A stretch of DNA of 64,000 nucleotides from Flavobacterium paronense (GCF_030409795.1 NZ_JAUFQN010000019.1:744001-808000), one strand, 5' to 3'; positions 26,425 through 33,853 are shown, numbered from the stretch's first letter. The notes: a model not told the origin generated them from the sequence alone. Program-made: numbers and translations.

Positions 26425-27391
26425 AACTATAATATTGATTACAGGCGGTGCTGGATTTATCGGTACTAATTTGTGCGAGTATTTTTTATCAAAAGAATAT
26501 TTTGTAGTTTGTTTTGATAATTTTTCGACAGGTCATAAACATAATATTGAACCTTTTTTAAAGTACGAAAATTTCAAATTAATAGAAGGAGATATTAGAG
26601 ATTTGGAACAATGTAGAAAAGCGGTGGCAGGTGTTGATTATGTTTTGCATCAGGCGGCTTTAGGTTCTGTTCCTCGTTCCATAAATGACCCAATCACAAC
26701 AAATGATGTAAATGTTTCCGGCTTTTTAAATATGCTTGTGGCTTCCAGAGACGCAGGTGTTAAAAGATTTATTTATGCTGCAAGTTCCTCCACTTACGGA
26801 GATTCAGAGAGTTTGCCAAAAGTGGAAGACAAAATTGGGAAACCACTTTCCCCTTATGCGATTACCAAATATGTAAATGAGTTATACGCAGCAATTTTCG
26901 GCAGTACCTATGGATTTGAAACTATTGGGTTACGCTATTTCAATGTGTTTGGAAGAAGACAAGATCCACAAGGAGCTTATGCTGCTGTTATTCCAAAATT
27001 TGTAATGCAACTTATAAAGCATGAGAGTCCGGTTATTAATGGTGACGGGAATTTTTCAAGAGATTTTACCTATATTGACAATGTTATTCAAATGAATGAA
27101 TTGGCCATGTTAACTAAAAATCCGGAAGCGATTAATACCGTTTACAATACCGCTTTTGGAGACAGAACGACTTTAAATGATATGGTTTCTTATTTAAAAG
27201 AATACTTGTCTGAATTTGATTCAGCAATTTCAAATGTAAAAGTAATACACGGGCCAAATAGAGTAGGCGACATACCTCATTCTTTGGCAAGCGTTGATAA
27301 GGCTAAAAAATTATTAAATTATAGTCCGAAATATTCTTTTCAGGATGGGTTAAAAGAAGCTGTGAAATGGTATTGGAGTAATTTAAAATAG
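26414..27391 (+). CDS. UDP-N-acetylglucosamine 4-epimerase-like SDR (WbpP/TviC type)
   Basis: A 325-aa extended short-chain dehydrogenase. The NAD loop TGGAGFIGTN is at about 10-19, the serine cluster and tyrosine in AASSSTYGDS, and the catalytic YAITK near 150. The segment HQAALGSVPRSINDP is typical of the WbpP/TviC group, which interconverts UDP-GlcNAc and UDP-GalNAc or their uronates. It begins with GTG at 26414 inside the end of the kinase gene (11 bp overlap); no better in-frame start keeps the dinucleotide loop. With the TviB-like dehydrogenase downstream it would make UDP-GalNAcA. UDP-galactose or uronate epimerase are alternatives. Confidence 0.85.
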   Translation: MENKTIILITGGAGFIGTNLCEYFLSKEYFVVCFDNFSTGHKHNIEPFLKYENFKLIEGDIRDLEQCRKAVAGVDYVLHQAALGSVPRSINDPITTNDVNVSGFLNMLVASRDAGVKRFIYAASSSTYGDSESLPKVEDKIGKPLSPYAITKYVNELYAAIFGSTYGFETIGLRYFNVFGRRQDPQGAYAAVIPKFVMQLIKHESPVINGDGNFSRDFTYIDNVIQMNELAMLTKNPEAINTVYNTAFGDRTTLNDMVSYLKEYLSEFDSAISNVKVIHGPNRVGDIPHSLASVDKAKKLLNYSPKYSFQDGLKEAVKWYWSNLK

Positions 27392-27394
27392 ACT

Positions 27395-27540
27395 TTATCA
27401 GTTATCGGTTGTTAGTTATCAATTATAGATTTGTTTAAATAGAGTTCCAGAATATAGAGAATAGAATATAGACCCGAGGCGTAGCCGACACAAAGCTTTA
27501 GCGAATTGGCGAAGCAATTGTATGGAGCGCAGCGGAATAA
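27395..27540. repeat. Spacer of two dispersed repeat types
   Basis: 27395-27426 carries GTTATC-type heptamers (TTATCAGTTATCGGTTG). 27470-27540 is a GC-richer segment with AGGCGTAGCCGACAC, AGCGAATTGGCGAAGC and GGAGCGCAGCGGA, three related GCG-AGC blocks unlike the surrounding DNA. No gene was found here. Confidence 0.7.
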
Positions 27541-27552
27541 AAATAGAAAGAA

Positions 27553-28944
27553 ATGAAAATTAAAAATATTTGTTGTATTGGTGCAGGCTATGTTGGTGGA
27601 CCTACTATGGCAGTTATAGCACAAAAATGTCCAGATATTAAAGTTACTGTAGTCGATTTAAACGAAGCCAGAATAGCAGCATGGAATGATAAAGATGTTA
27701 GCAATATTCCAATATACGAACCAGGATTGAATGAAATGGTTGGCAATGTTCGTGGTAAGAATTTGTTTTTTTCTACCGAAGTCGACAAAGCCATTGAAGA
27801 AGCTGATTTAATTTTTATATCGGTTAATACACCAACCAAAACCTATGGAACAGGAAAAGGTATGGCTGCCGATTTAAAACATATCGAACTTTGTGCCCGT
27901 CAAATTGCCAAAGTAGCCAAAAACAATAAAATAATAGTTGAAAAATCAACATTACCCGTTAGAACAGCCGAAGCATTAAAGAGCATTTTAGATAATACTG
28001 GGAATGGTGTACAATTCCAAATTCTTTCTAATCCCGAATTTCTTGCAGAAGGAACAGCGGTTCAGGATTTATTAAATCCGGATAGAGTTTTAATAGGTGG
28101 AGAATCTTCGCCTGAAGGTCAAAAAGCTATCGATTCTCTGGTTGGAGTTTATGCGAATTGGGTTCCAAAGGATAGAATTTTAACAACTAATGTTTGGTCT
28201 TCTGAATTGTCAAAATTAGTAGCTAATGCCTTCTTGGCACAACGTGTTTCTTCTATCAATGCTATTTCTGAATTGTGTGAAAAAACAGAAGCCAACGTAA
28301 ATGAAGTAGCAAAAGCTATTGGAATGGATAGCCGAATTGGATCAAAATTCCTGAAAGCTTCCGTTGGTTTTGGAGGTTCTTGTTTTCAAAAAGACATTTT
28401 AAATTTAGTTTATATTTCAAAAGCATTCGGATTGAATGAAGTGGCCGATTATTGGGAACAAGTAATCATCATGAATGATCATCAAAAAAGACGTTTCTCC
28501 AAAAATATAGTGCAAACACTTTACAACACCGTTTCGGGTAAAAAGATAACCTTTTTAGGCTGGGCTTTCAAAAAAGACACCAATGATACCAGAGAATCTG
28601 CGGCTATTTATGTTGCCGACGATTTAATAAATGAACAAGCTAATATTGCCTTGTATGATCCTAAAGTTGCGCTAAAACAAGTGCTCTCCGATTTGGATTA
28701 TCTAGACACCAGAAAGCCATCAGAAAACGAAAAACATATCACTTCTTATAACAACGCATACGACGCTTGTAAAAATTCTCACGCTATTGCAGTCTTAACA
28801 GAATGGGACGAGTTTAATGACTATGACTGGCAAAAAATTTATGACAGTATGTTAAAACCTGCTTTTGTTTTTGATGGAAGAAATCTTTTAGATGGTGATA
28901 AATTGAAAGCTATTGGTTTCGTATACCAATCGATTGGGTGTTAG
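27553..28944 (+). CDS. UDP-glucose 6-dehydrogenase (long, eukaryote-like type)
   Basis: A 463-aa NAD-dependent dehydrogenase converting UDP-glucose to UDP-glucuronate in two oxidation steps. The N-terminal Rossmann loop is [11 protein letters not shown], followed by the VNTPTK motif, [24 protein letters not shown] and the catalytic cysteine in [11 protein letters not shown] near residue 277. The C-terminal domain has [16 protein letters not shown]. The length and [11 protein letters not shown] insert are those of the animal-type UGDH found in many Bacteroidota. It is on the same strand as the other sugar-nucleotide genes, separated from them by repeat-filled spacers. Confidence 0.9.
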   Translation: MKIKNICCIGAGYVGGPTMAVIAQKCPDIKVTVVDLNEARIAAWNDKDVSNIPIYEPGLNEMVGNVRGKNLFFSTEVDKAIEEADLIFISVNTPTKTYGTGKGMAADLKHIELCARQIAKVAKNNKIIVEKSTLPVRTAEALKSILDNTGNGVQFQILSNPEFLAEGTAVQDLLNPDRVLIGGESSPEGQKAIDSLVGVYANWVPKDRILTTNVWSSELSKLVANAFLAQRVSSINAISELCEKTEANVNEVAKAIGMDSRIGSKFLKASVGFGGSCFQKDILNLVYISKAFGLNEVADYWEQVIIMNDHQKRRFSKNIVQTLYNTVSGKKITFLGWAFKKDTNDTRESAAIYVADDLINEQANIALYDPKVALKQVLSDLDYLDTRKPSENEKHITSYNNAYDACKNSHAIAVLTEWDEFNDYDWQKIYDSMLKPAFVFDGRNLLDGDKLKAIGFVYQSIGC

Positions 28945-28992
28945 TTTTCAGTTATCTGTTTTCAGTTATTGGTTATCGGTTATTAGTTTAAG
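28945..28992. repeat. GTTATC/GTTTTC heptamer array
   Basis: Tandem degenerate 7-mers (TTTTCAGTTATCTGTTTTCAG and similar) lie between the UGDH stop and the four-helix-bundle gene. Confidence 0.85.
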
Positions 28993-29003
28993 AGTAGAAA
29001 AAT

Positions 29004-29378
29004 ATGAAAAGTTACAAAGATTTAGCTATTTATACTTTAAGTTTAAATTTGTTTTACAAAACACATCAAATTTCTTTGAAACTTCCAAAACACGAATTAT
29101 ATGAATTGGGTAGTCAAATTAGAAGGTCATCAGATTCTGTTTCAACCAATATTGTTGAAGGTTATGGTCGCAAAAGATATAAAGCTGATTTTATTAAATT
29201 TTTGACCTATTCGTATGCTAGTAATTTGGAAACACTCTGTCATTTTGAAAAGATACAAGTTCTTTACCCCAATTTTGAGAATGAAATTAAACTCCTTCAA
29301 AGTGATTACGATATTCTTGGAGCTAAAATTTTTAACTTCATAAAGTATGTTGAAAATAATTGGAATAAATTTGAGTAA
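29004..29378 (+). CDS. Four-helix-bundle protein (23S rRNA-IVS type)
   Basis: A 124-aa protein of the family named for open frames in 23S rRNA intervening sequences. It has the typical start KDLAIYTLSLNLFYK, the LYELGSQIRRSSDSVSTNIVEG motif, and the GRKRYKADFIKFL and ASNLETL segments, which form a four-helix bundle thought to oligomerise. Its function is unknown. It lies between two nucleotide-sugar dehydrogenases, with heptamer repeats on both sides, so it looks like an insertion into the polysaccharide locus rather than a pathway member. Confidence 0.9.
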   Translation: MKSYKDLAIYTLSLNLFYKTHQISLKLPKHELYELGSQIRRSSDSVSTNIVEGYGRKRYKADFIKFLTYSYASNLETLCHFEKIQVLYPNFENEIKLLQSDYDILGAKIFNFIKYVENNWNKFE

Positions 29379-29446
29379 ACAGTTATCGGTTTAAAACGGA
29401 TAACAGAAAACGGATAACAGATAACAGAAAACAGACCACAGACAAC
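29379..29446. repeat. GTTATC / GATAACAGAAAAC array, both orientations
   Basis: One forward unit (CAGTTATCGGTTT) is followed by several inverted units (GGATAACAGAAAACGGATAAC) up to just before the next ATG. Confidence 0.85.
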
Positions 29447-29456
29447 AAATAAATAT

Positions 29457-30734
29457 ATGAATATTAAAATAGCAGTTATTGGATTAGGTTACGTCGGATT
29501 ACCATTAGCACGTTTGTTTGCAACAAAATATCCTGTTGTTGGTTTCGATATCAATCAAAATAGAATTAACGAATTGAATCAAGGTGTTGATTCTACTTTA
29601 GAAATTGATTCGGTTACATTGAAAAATGTACTTGTCAATTCGCTATCCGATGCAAATGGCTTGTTATGTAGTAGTACTTTAGAAGATATAGCTTCTTGCA
29701 ATTATTATATTGTAACGGTTCCAACTCCGGTTGATAAAAATAACCGCCCAGACTTAACGCCATTGTATAAATCGAGTGAAACAGTTGGAAAGGTTTTGAA
29801 AAAAGGCGATATCGTTATTTATGAATCTACTGTTTATCCGGGTGTGACTGAGGAAGAATGTATTCCCGTTTTAGAAAGAGTGAGTGGCTTACAATTCAAT
29901 GTTGATTTCTTTGCGGGCTATTCTCCCGAGAGAATTAATCCGGGCGATAAAGAGCATACCGTAGAAAAAATACTAAAAGTAACTTCAGGTTCTACGCCTG
30001 AGATTGGTCAAAAAGTAAACAACTTATACAAATCGGTTATTACAGCCGGAACGCATTTGGCACCTTCTATAAAAGTGGCTGAAGCAGCTAAAGTAATTGA
30101 GAATTCGCAACGCGATATCAATATTGCCTTTGTAAATGAATTGGCTAAGATTTTTAATTTATTAGAAATTGATACACATGCCGTCTTGGAAGCTGCCGGA
30201 ACCAAATGGAATTTCCTGCCTTTCAAACCAGGATTAGTTGGCGGACATTGCATTGGCGTTGATCCTTATTACTTAGCTCAAAAAGCACAAGAGAAAGGAT
30301 ACCATCCCGAAATCATATTAGCAGGAAGACGATTGAATGACAGTATGGGCGAATACGTTGCCTCACAAGTAGTGAAGCTAATGATTAAAAAAGGCGTAGC
30401 TATCAATGGTGCCAAATTACTAATGTTGGGGATCACGTTTAAAGAAAATTGTCCGGATGTTAGAAATACAAAAATCGTAGATGTCGTTCATGCTTTAGCC
30501 GATTATGGCATTGAAGTTACTATTTTTGATCCATGGGCAAGACCTTCAGAGGTGCAGCATGAGTACAAATTAGCCACTACAAATGAACTGCCAACGACTA
30601 CTTTTGATGCTATCGTTCTTGGTGTAGCGCATAAGGAATTTACAACTATCGATTTATCTAAATTAAAAAAACCGAATGGGGTTTTATTTGATGTAAAAGG
30701 GGTGTTGAATGAAAAGGCGGATGGGAGGTTGTAA
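29457..30734 (+). CDS. Nucleotide-sugar dehydrogenase, TviB/WbpO type
   Basis: A 425-aa UDP-N-acetylhexosamine 6-dehydrogenase. It has the Rossmann loop VIGLGYVGLPLA, the VTVPTPVD motif, YESTVYPGVTEE, YSPERINPGDKEH and the catalytic cysteine in PGLVGGHCIGVDPYY near residue 268. The C-terminal domain has LGITFKENCPDVRN. These marks are those of TviB/WbpO, which make UDP-GlcNAcA or UDP-GalNAcA; together with the WbpP-like epimerase two genes upstream this suggests N-acetylgalactosaminuronate as one sugar of the polymer. The UDP-ManNAc dehydrogenase WecC is a related alternative. Confidence 0.87.
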   Translation: MNIKIAVIGLGYVGLPLARLFATKYPVVGFDINQNRINELNQGVDSTLEIDSVTLKNVLVNSLSDANGLLCSSTLEDIASCNYYIVTVPTPVDKNNRPDLTPLYKSSETVGKVLKKGDIVIYESTVYPGVTEEECIPVLERVSGLQFNVDFFAGYSPERINPGDKEHTVEKILKVTSGSTPEIGQKVNNLYKSVITAGTHLAPSIKVAEAAKVIENSQRDINIAFVNELAKIFNLLEIDTHAVLEAAGTKWNFLPFKPGLVGGHCIGVDPYYLAQKAQEKGYHPEIILAGRRLNDSMGEYVASQVVKLMIKKGVAINGAKLLMLGITFKENCPDVRNTKIVDVVHALADYGIEVTIFDPWARPSEVQHEYKLATTNELPTTTFDAIVLGVAHKEFTTIDLSKLKKPNGVLFDVKGVLNEKADGRL

Positions 30735-30750
30735 AACAGGTTCACTTGAA

Positions 30751-30965
30751 GAGCACTGAAAGTTTCTCGCAAAGAGCGGAGAGAGTTTCACGCAAAGTAC
30801 GCTAAGATTTTCGCAAAGAGCGCAGAGTTTTTTCGCAAAGAGCGCAGAGATTTTTTTAAAGTTTTTGGCAATTAGGGCTTAAGTTTTATGAACCACTTGA
30901 TATAAATAATTTTTACCTTTGTGGCCTTTGCGTGAAATCCTCTGCGCACTTTGCGTGAAATAATA
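30751..30965. repeat. Left CGCAAAG array and direct repeat, copy 1
   Basis: Degenerate TTTCRCGCAAAGMGCGSAGAG units start near 30755. The 100-bp core 30827-30926 recurs at 31454-31553 with only three mismatches by eye. It includes TTTTTGGCAATTAGG and a TACCTTTG (30914-30921) that fits a -7 element, so each copy may bring a promoter to the gene after it. Copy 1 continues with two TTTGCGTGAAA units up to the GxxExxY gene. Confidence 0.9.
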
Positions 30966-30975
30966 TTTTAAAACG

Positions 30976-31353
30976 ATGACTGAAAATGAACTATCCTATA
31001 AAATAATCGGAGTTGTAATTGAACTTCATAAGCAAATAGGACCTGGTTTATTAGAATCTGCTTATGAGAATGCACTGGCTTATGAATTACGTTCTTTGGG
31101 ATTAGAAGTGTCACAACAAGTAGCAATGCCATTTGTTTATAAAGAGGTTCATTTAGATGTTGGGTACAGGATAGATATTTTGGTAGAGAATAAAATTATT
31201 CTTGAAATTAAATCAGTAGAGAGTTTGGCACCGGTTCATTATTCACAACTTTTGACTTATTTGAAATTATCTGATAAACGTTTGGGTTTGTTGGTAAATT
31301 TTAATTCGAAATTGGTTAAAGATTCTATACATAGGATAGTTAATAATTTGTAA
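30976..31353 (+). CDS. GxxExxY protein, predicted PD-(D/E)XK nuclease fold
   Basis: A 125-aa protein of the GxxExxY family. The name motif is seen as GLLESAY (about 26-32 in GPGLLESAYENAL). A PD-(D/E)XK-like core follows: YRIDILVENKIILEIKSV gives the conserved D and the ExK pair near residues 68-81. The family is common in Bacteroidota and other environmental bacteria, and its function is not established. The gene sits between the TviB-like gene and rfbB and is flanked on both sides by near-identical direct repeats built of CGCAAAG units, unlike any pathway gene around it. The repeat copy upstream carries a likely promoter. Confidence 0.9.
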   Translation: MTENELSYKIIGVVIELHKQIGPGLLESAYENALAYELRSLGLEVSQQVAMPFVYKEVHLDVGYRIDILVENKIILEIKSVESLAPVHYSQLLTYLKLSDKRLGLLVNFNSKLVKDSIHRIVNNL

Positions 31354-31612
31354 AGGTTTCACGCAAAGCGCGGAGAGAGTTTCACGCAAAGCGCGCAAAG
31401 ATTTTCGCAAAGCTCGCAGAGAGTTTTTTGAAGTTTCACGCAAAGAGCGCAAAGTTTTTTCGCAAAGAGCGCAGAGATTTTTTTAAAGTTTTTGGCAATT
31501 AGGCCTTAAGTTTTATGAACCATTTGATTTAAATAATTTTTACCTTTGTGGCCCCTGCCTGCCGGCAGGCAGGTTTGCGAAAAAACTTAGCGCACTTTGC
31601 GTGAAAAAAAAA
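31354..31612. repeat. Right CGCAAAG array and direct repeat, copy 2
   Basis: Array units (TTTCACGCAAAGCGCG and similar) at 31357-31453 lead into the second copy of the 100-bp core at 31454-31553. Compared with copy 1, a 20-bp palindrome is inserted between GTGGCC and TTTGCG. TACCTTTG at 31541-31548 could drive rfbB. Confidence 0.9.
31554..31573. repeat. 20-bp perfect palindrome CCTGCCTGCCGGCAGGCAGG
   Basis: It is a perfect palindrome inside copy 2 of the direct repeat, and absent from the same place in copy 1 (between 30926 and 30927). Four near-identical palindromes occur around the toxin-antitoxin pair at 41.9-43.1 kb. Confidence 0.92.
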
Positions 31613-31617
31613 TAACT

Positions 31618-32664
31618 ATGAAAAAGATTTTAATTACCGGCGGAGCAGGATTTATAGGTTCACATGTCGTAAGACGGTTTGTAACTCAATATCCTAATTA
31701 TCAGATTTTCAATTTGGATGCCTTGACTTATGCAGGGAATCTTGAGAACATTGCCGATGTTGACAAATCACCCAATTATACGTTTATAAAAGGCGATATT
31801 GTCGATGCCGATTTCATTACCGATTTATTTCAGCAACATCAATTTGATGGTGTGTTGCACTTGGCTGCCGAGTCGCATGTTGACCGTTCTATTACGGATC
31901 CATTAGCGTTTGTAAAAACCAATGTTATTGGCACAATGAACTTATTGAATGCGGCTAAAACAATTTGGAAGGACAACTTTGAAGGCAAACGTTTCTATCA
32001 TATTTCTACCGATGAGGTGTACGGAAGTTTAGGTGCAGAAGGCTTGTTTACCGAAACTACAGCTTACGATCCAAACTCTCCTTATTCGGCTTCTAAAGCT
32101 AGTTCTGATCATTTTGTCAGAGCTTATGGCGAAACCTATGGATTGCCTTATGTGATTACGAATTGCTCTAACAATTACGGACCCAATCACTTCCCTGAAA
32201 AGCTGGTTCCTTTGTTTATTCATAATATTATCAATAACAAACCGCTGCCAGTTTATGGCGACGGAAAATACACCCGTGACTGGTTGTATGTTATTGACCA
32301 TGCTATCGCTATTGATTTGGTTTTCCATGAAGGGAAGAATCATGAGACTTATAATATTGGGGGCTTTAACGAATGGCAAAATATTGATTTGGTGAAATTA
32401 CTTTGCCGTCAAATGGATACCAAATTGGGTAGGGCAGCAGGCGAGTCTGAAAAGTTGATTACCTACGTAAAAGACAGACCAGGACACGATTTGCGGTATG
32501 CCATTGATGCCTCAAAAATCAACAAAGAACTCGGTTGGAAACCATCGGTTACTTTTGAGCAGGGTTTGGAAAAAACAATTGAGTGGTATTTAGCCAACGA
32601 GGAATGGCTTCGCAATGTAACCTCGGGCGATTATCAAACATATTATCAAAAGCAATACCTTTAA
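31618..32664 (+). CDS. rfbB: dTDP-glucose 4,6-dehydratase
   Basis: A 348-aa extended SDR that dehydrates dTDP-glucose to dTDP-4-keto-6-deoxyglucose, an intermediate for rhamnose and other deoxysugars. Seen are the NAD loop TGGAGFIGSH, LAAESHVDRSI, the catalytic TDEVYGSLG acid/base segment and YSASKASSD with the active Tyr and Lys, and the C-terminal RPGHDLRYAID. The ATG at 31618 gives the normal family start; the frame is open seven codons further upstream into repeat DNA. The usual partners rfbA, rfbC and rfbD are not in the window, so the product may be used by enzymes encoded elsewhere. Confidence 0.95.
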   Translation: MKKILITGGAGFIGSHVVRRFVTQYPNYQIFNLDALTYAGNLENIADVDKSPNYTFIKGDIVDADFITDLFQQHQFDGVLHLAAESHVDRSITDPLAFVKTNVIGTMNLLNAAKTIWKDNFEGKRFYHISTDEVYGSLGAEGLFTETTAYDPNSPYSASKASSDHFVRAYGETYGLPYVITNCSNNYGPNHFPEKLVPLFIHNIINNKPLPVYGDGKYTRDWLYVIDHAIAIDLVFHEGKNHETYNIGGFNEWQNIDLVKLLCRQMDTKLGRAAGESEKLITYVKDRPGHDLRYAIDASKINKELGWKPSVTFEQGLEKTIEWYLANEEWLRNVTSGDYQTYYQKQYL

Positions 32665-32845
32665 TACCTACCGCGAATACATAAGGAATACAGGCGCTTT
32701 TTACTTGCTGCTTCTATTGCAAAATACTGTCGCTATAAGTCTTCTATACTTTTCCGAGGCTTTGGGAGACAACTTTTCGTGTTGTTGTAAAGATATTTAA
32801 ATTTCTAGTTGAGTAATTTCCGGCTTATAAAAATAAAATCAGCCA

Positions 32846-32890
32846 TTGCGAGAAACCGCTGTTAGCGAAGGTTTTTTACTTATCTCGCAA
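32846..32890. repeat. Structured element with GCTGTTAGCG at a cassette-like 3' end
   Basis: An 8-bp inverted repeat TTGCGAGA (32846-32853)/TCTCGCAA (32883-32890) encloses a smaller hairpin around GCTGTTAGCG (32858-32867). The stop codon of the leftward gene at 32876 lies inside it. The same 10-mer occurs at 33733-33742, again just past a leftward stop codon. The rest of 32665-32845 holds no recognised gene. Confidence 0.7.
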
Positions 32891-33388
32891 CGTATCTATT
32901 ACTTCATAGTAACCAATTTCCAAGTCCGATTGGAATGGATTTTCCATGTGATAGACAATACTTGTATAAAAAGTTGTTGTTTTATCTTCACTTTCAATCT
33001 GCTCGTTAATCTTGATGACATTATCTTTAAAAGGACTATTGGCGAACCAACCATTGAACTTTCTGTATCGTGCTATTTCGCGACTATCTGAATTATCACA
33101 CATGTATATTAATGAGTTTTCTTTATCCTCAAAAAAATGTGTTACAATACAATCCACGGTTGCCTGAACATCTGTATCATGTTTTTCTTTTATGTCAGTT
33201 ACTTTTTCTACAGTTAAACTGTAAACTTTTGAAATTTTTCCATGTGAAGAAGTTCCTTCATAAAAGGAAGTAGAGTCTGAGAAGATAATTTTGTATTCTA
33301 CTTGATTTTTTGTTATGAAAGAATAAATAAAAGTATCTTTGTCAAGAAATACGTTATACGGGCATATTAAGTTTAATTCCTCTTTCAT
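32876..33388 (-). CDS. DUF6169-like hypothetical protein
   Basis: A 170-aa protein, probably cytosolic and beta-rich at the N-terminus (FIYSFITKNQVEYKIIFSDS) with a second half ending MENPFQSDLEIGYYEVIDTLR. No membrane segment or catalytic motif is visible. The pattern resembles proteins annotated DUF6169 in Bacteroidota; this is recognition by eye, and the function is unknown. Its start overlaps the end of the 49-aa gene upstream by 35 bp, so the two are translationally coupled like many toxin-antitoxin pairs. Confidence 0.65.
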   Translation of the reverse strand: MKEELNLICPYNVFLDKDTFIYSFITKNQVEYKIIFSDSTSFYEGTSSHGKISKVYSLTVEKVTDIKEKHDTDVQATVDCIVTHFFEDKENSLIYMCDNSDSREIARYRKFNGWFANSPFKDNVIKINEQIESEDKTTTFYTSIVYHMENPFQSDLEIGYYEVIDTLRDK

Positions 33389-33503
33389 TCAAGGCTTGTA
33401 AAGTTATTTCACCTTTGATGTATGCGCGTATAGCTTTCTTATCTTCCAAAAACTTTTTGGCAGAAGAAACTATTTTAGCTGTATTACTTTGTGATTTGTT
33501 CAT
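33354..33503 (-). CDS. Small 49-aa protein coupled to the DUF6169-like gene
   Basis: A 49-aa protein with a helical, basic central part (SSAKKFLEDKKAIRAYIKGE) and the ending TLQALNERGIKLNMPV. I do not recognise the family with certainty. The ATG at 33503 is preferred to an open frame reaching 33536, because a TACTTTTG -7 element lies at 33518-33511 just upstream, giving a nearly leaderless transcript. The 35-bp overlap with the following gene and the small basic product suggest an antitoxin-like or accessory partner, which is inference only. Confidence 0.6.
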   Translation of the reverse strand: MNKSQSNTAKIVSSAKKFLEDKKAIRAYIKGEITLQALNERGIKLNMPV

Positions 33504-33510
33504 AACGATG

Positions 33511-33541
33511 CAAAAGTATGGTAGTTTATAGAACAAAACAA
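33511..33541 (-). promoter_or_regulatory. Promoter of the 49-aa/DUF6169-like pair
   Basis: On the minus strand TTG (33541-33539) and TACTTTTG (33518-33511) are 20 nt apart. The ATG follows the -7 element by only 7 nt. Confidence 0.55.
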
Positions 33542-33602
33542 CAGTTTAAAGCTATTGTAAAATACTAATTGTATAATTTTAATCTATGGTTATTGAAAAT
33601 CT

Positions 33603-33743
33603 CCGCTAACGTCTCGCGGCTTCATGAAGTGGCGATGAACCAAGACCAAGCCTTTACAAATATAAATAAAACTTTTAATTATAAACCTTTTCCATTTATG
33701 ATAAATCCCGCGCCTCAACATTTCTTGAAACGGCTGTTAGCGG
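33603..33743. repeat. attC-like 141-bp site with CCGCTAAC/GTTAGCGG ends
   Basis: CCGCTAAC (33603-33610) and its complement GTTAGCGG (33736-33743) bound 141 bp between the decayed toxin and the 49-aa gene. The layout recalls an integron attC site, but GTTAGCG departs at one position from the GTTRRRY core and no integrase is in the window. Confidence 0.45.
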
Positions 33744-33748
33744 CTGGC

Positions 33749-33853
33749 TTATTTTCCACGTTCCATTTTTATTGGATTTTGTCGAGTATCAAACACATCA
33801 AAAACTTCGATGCTGTTTTTATCCAAATCAGTCCAATAAATTTCTAACGCCAC
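33749..33853 (-). pseudogene. RelE/ParE-type toxin remnant with internal deletion
   Basis: A 34-codon frame overlaps the end of the antitoxin gene, starting at GTG 33853-33851. It reads ALEIYWTDLDKNS and then directly VFDVFDTRQNPIKM before the stop at 33749. The first part is the usual beginning of RelE/ParE toxins of Bacteroidota and the second is their usual ending (an intact toxin has about 95-105 residues), so about 65 residues of the centre are missing in frame. It lacks the catalytic core and should be inactive. The overlap with the antitoxin is the standard arrangement of such pairs. Confidence 0.75.

Noticed and set aside
28913-29104. 63-aa frame spanning the UGDH end and the four-helix-bundle start
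   Set aside because: It overlaps two well-supported genes in another frame and translates heptamer repeats.
32665-32845. Minus-strand stretch reading LSPKASEKYRRLIATVF before a stop
   Set aside because: Only about 30 codons, preceded by a stop codon, with no recognised family; too weak to call a gene remnant.
33569-33847. 92-aa plus-strand open frame in the accessory island
   Set aside because: It runs antisense through the toxin remnant and the attC-like site, has no family features and no promoter; it is explained by the opposite strand.
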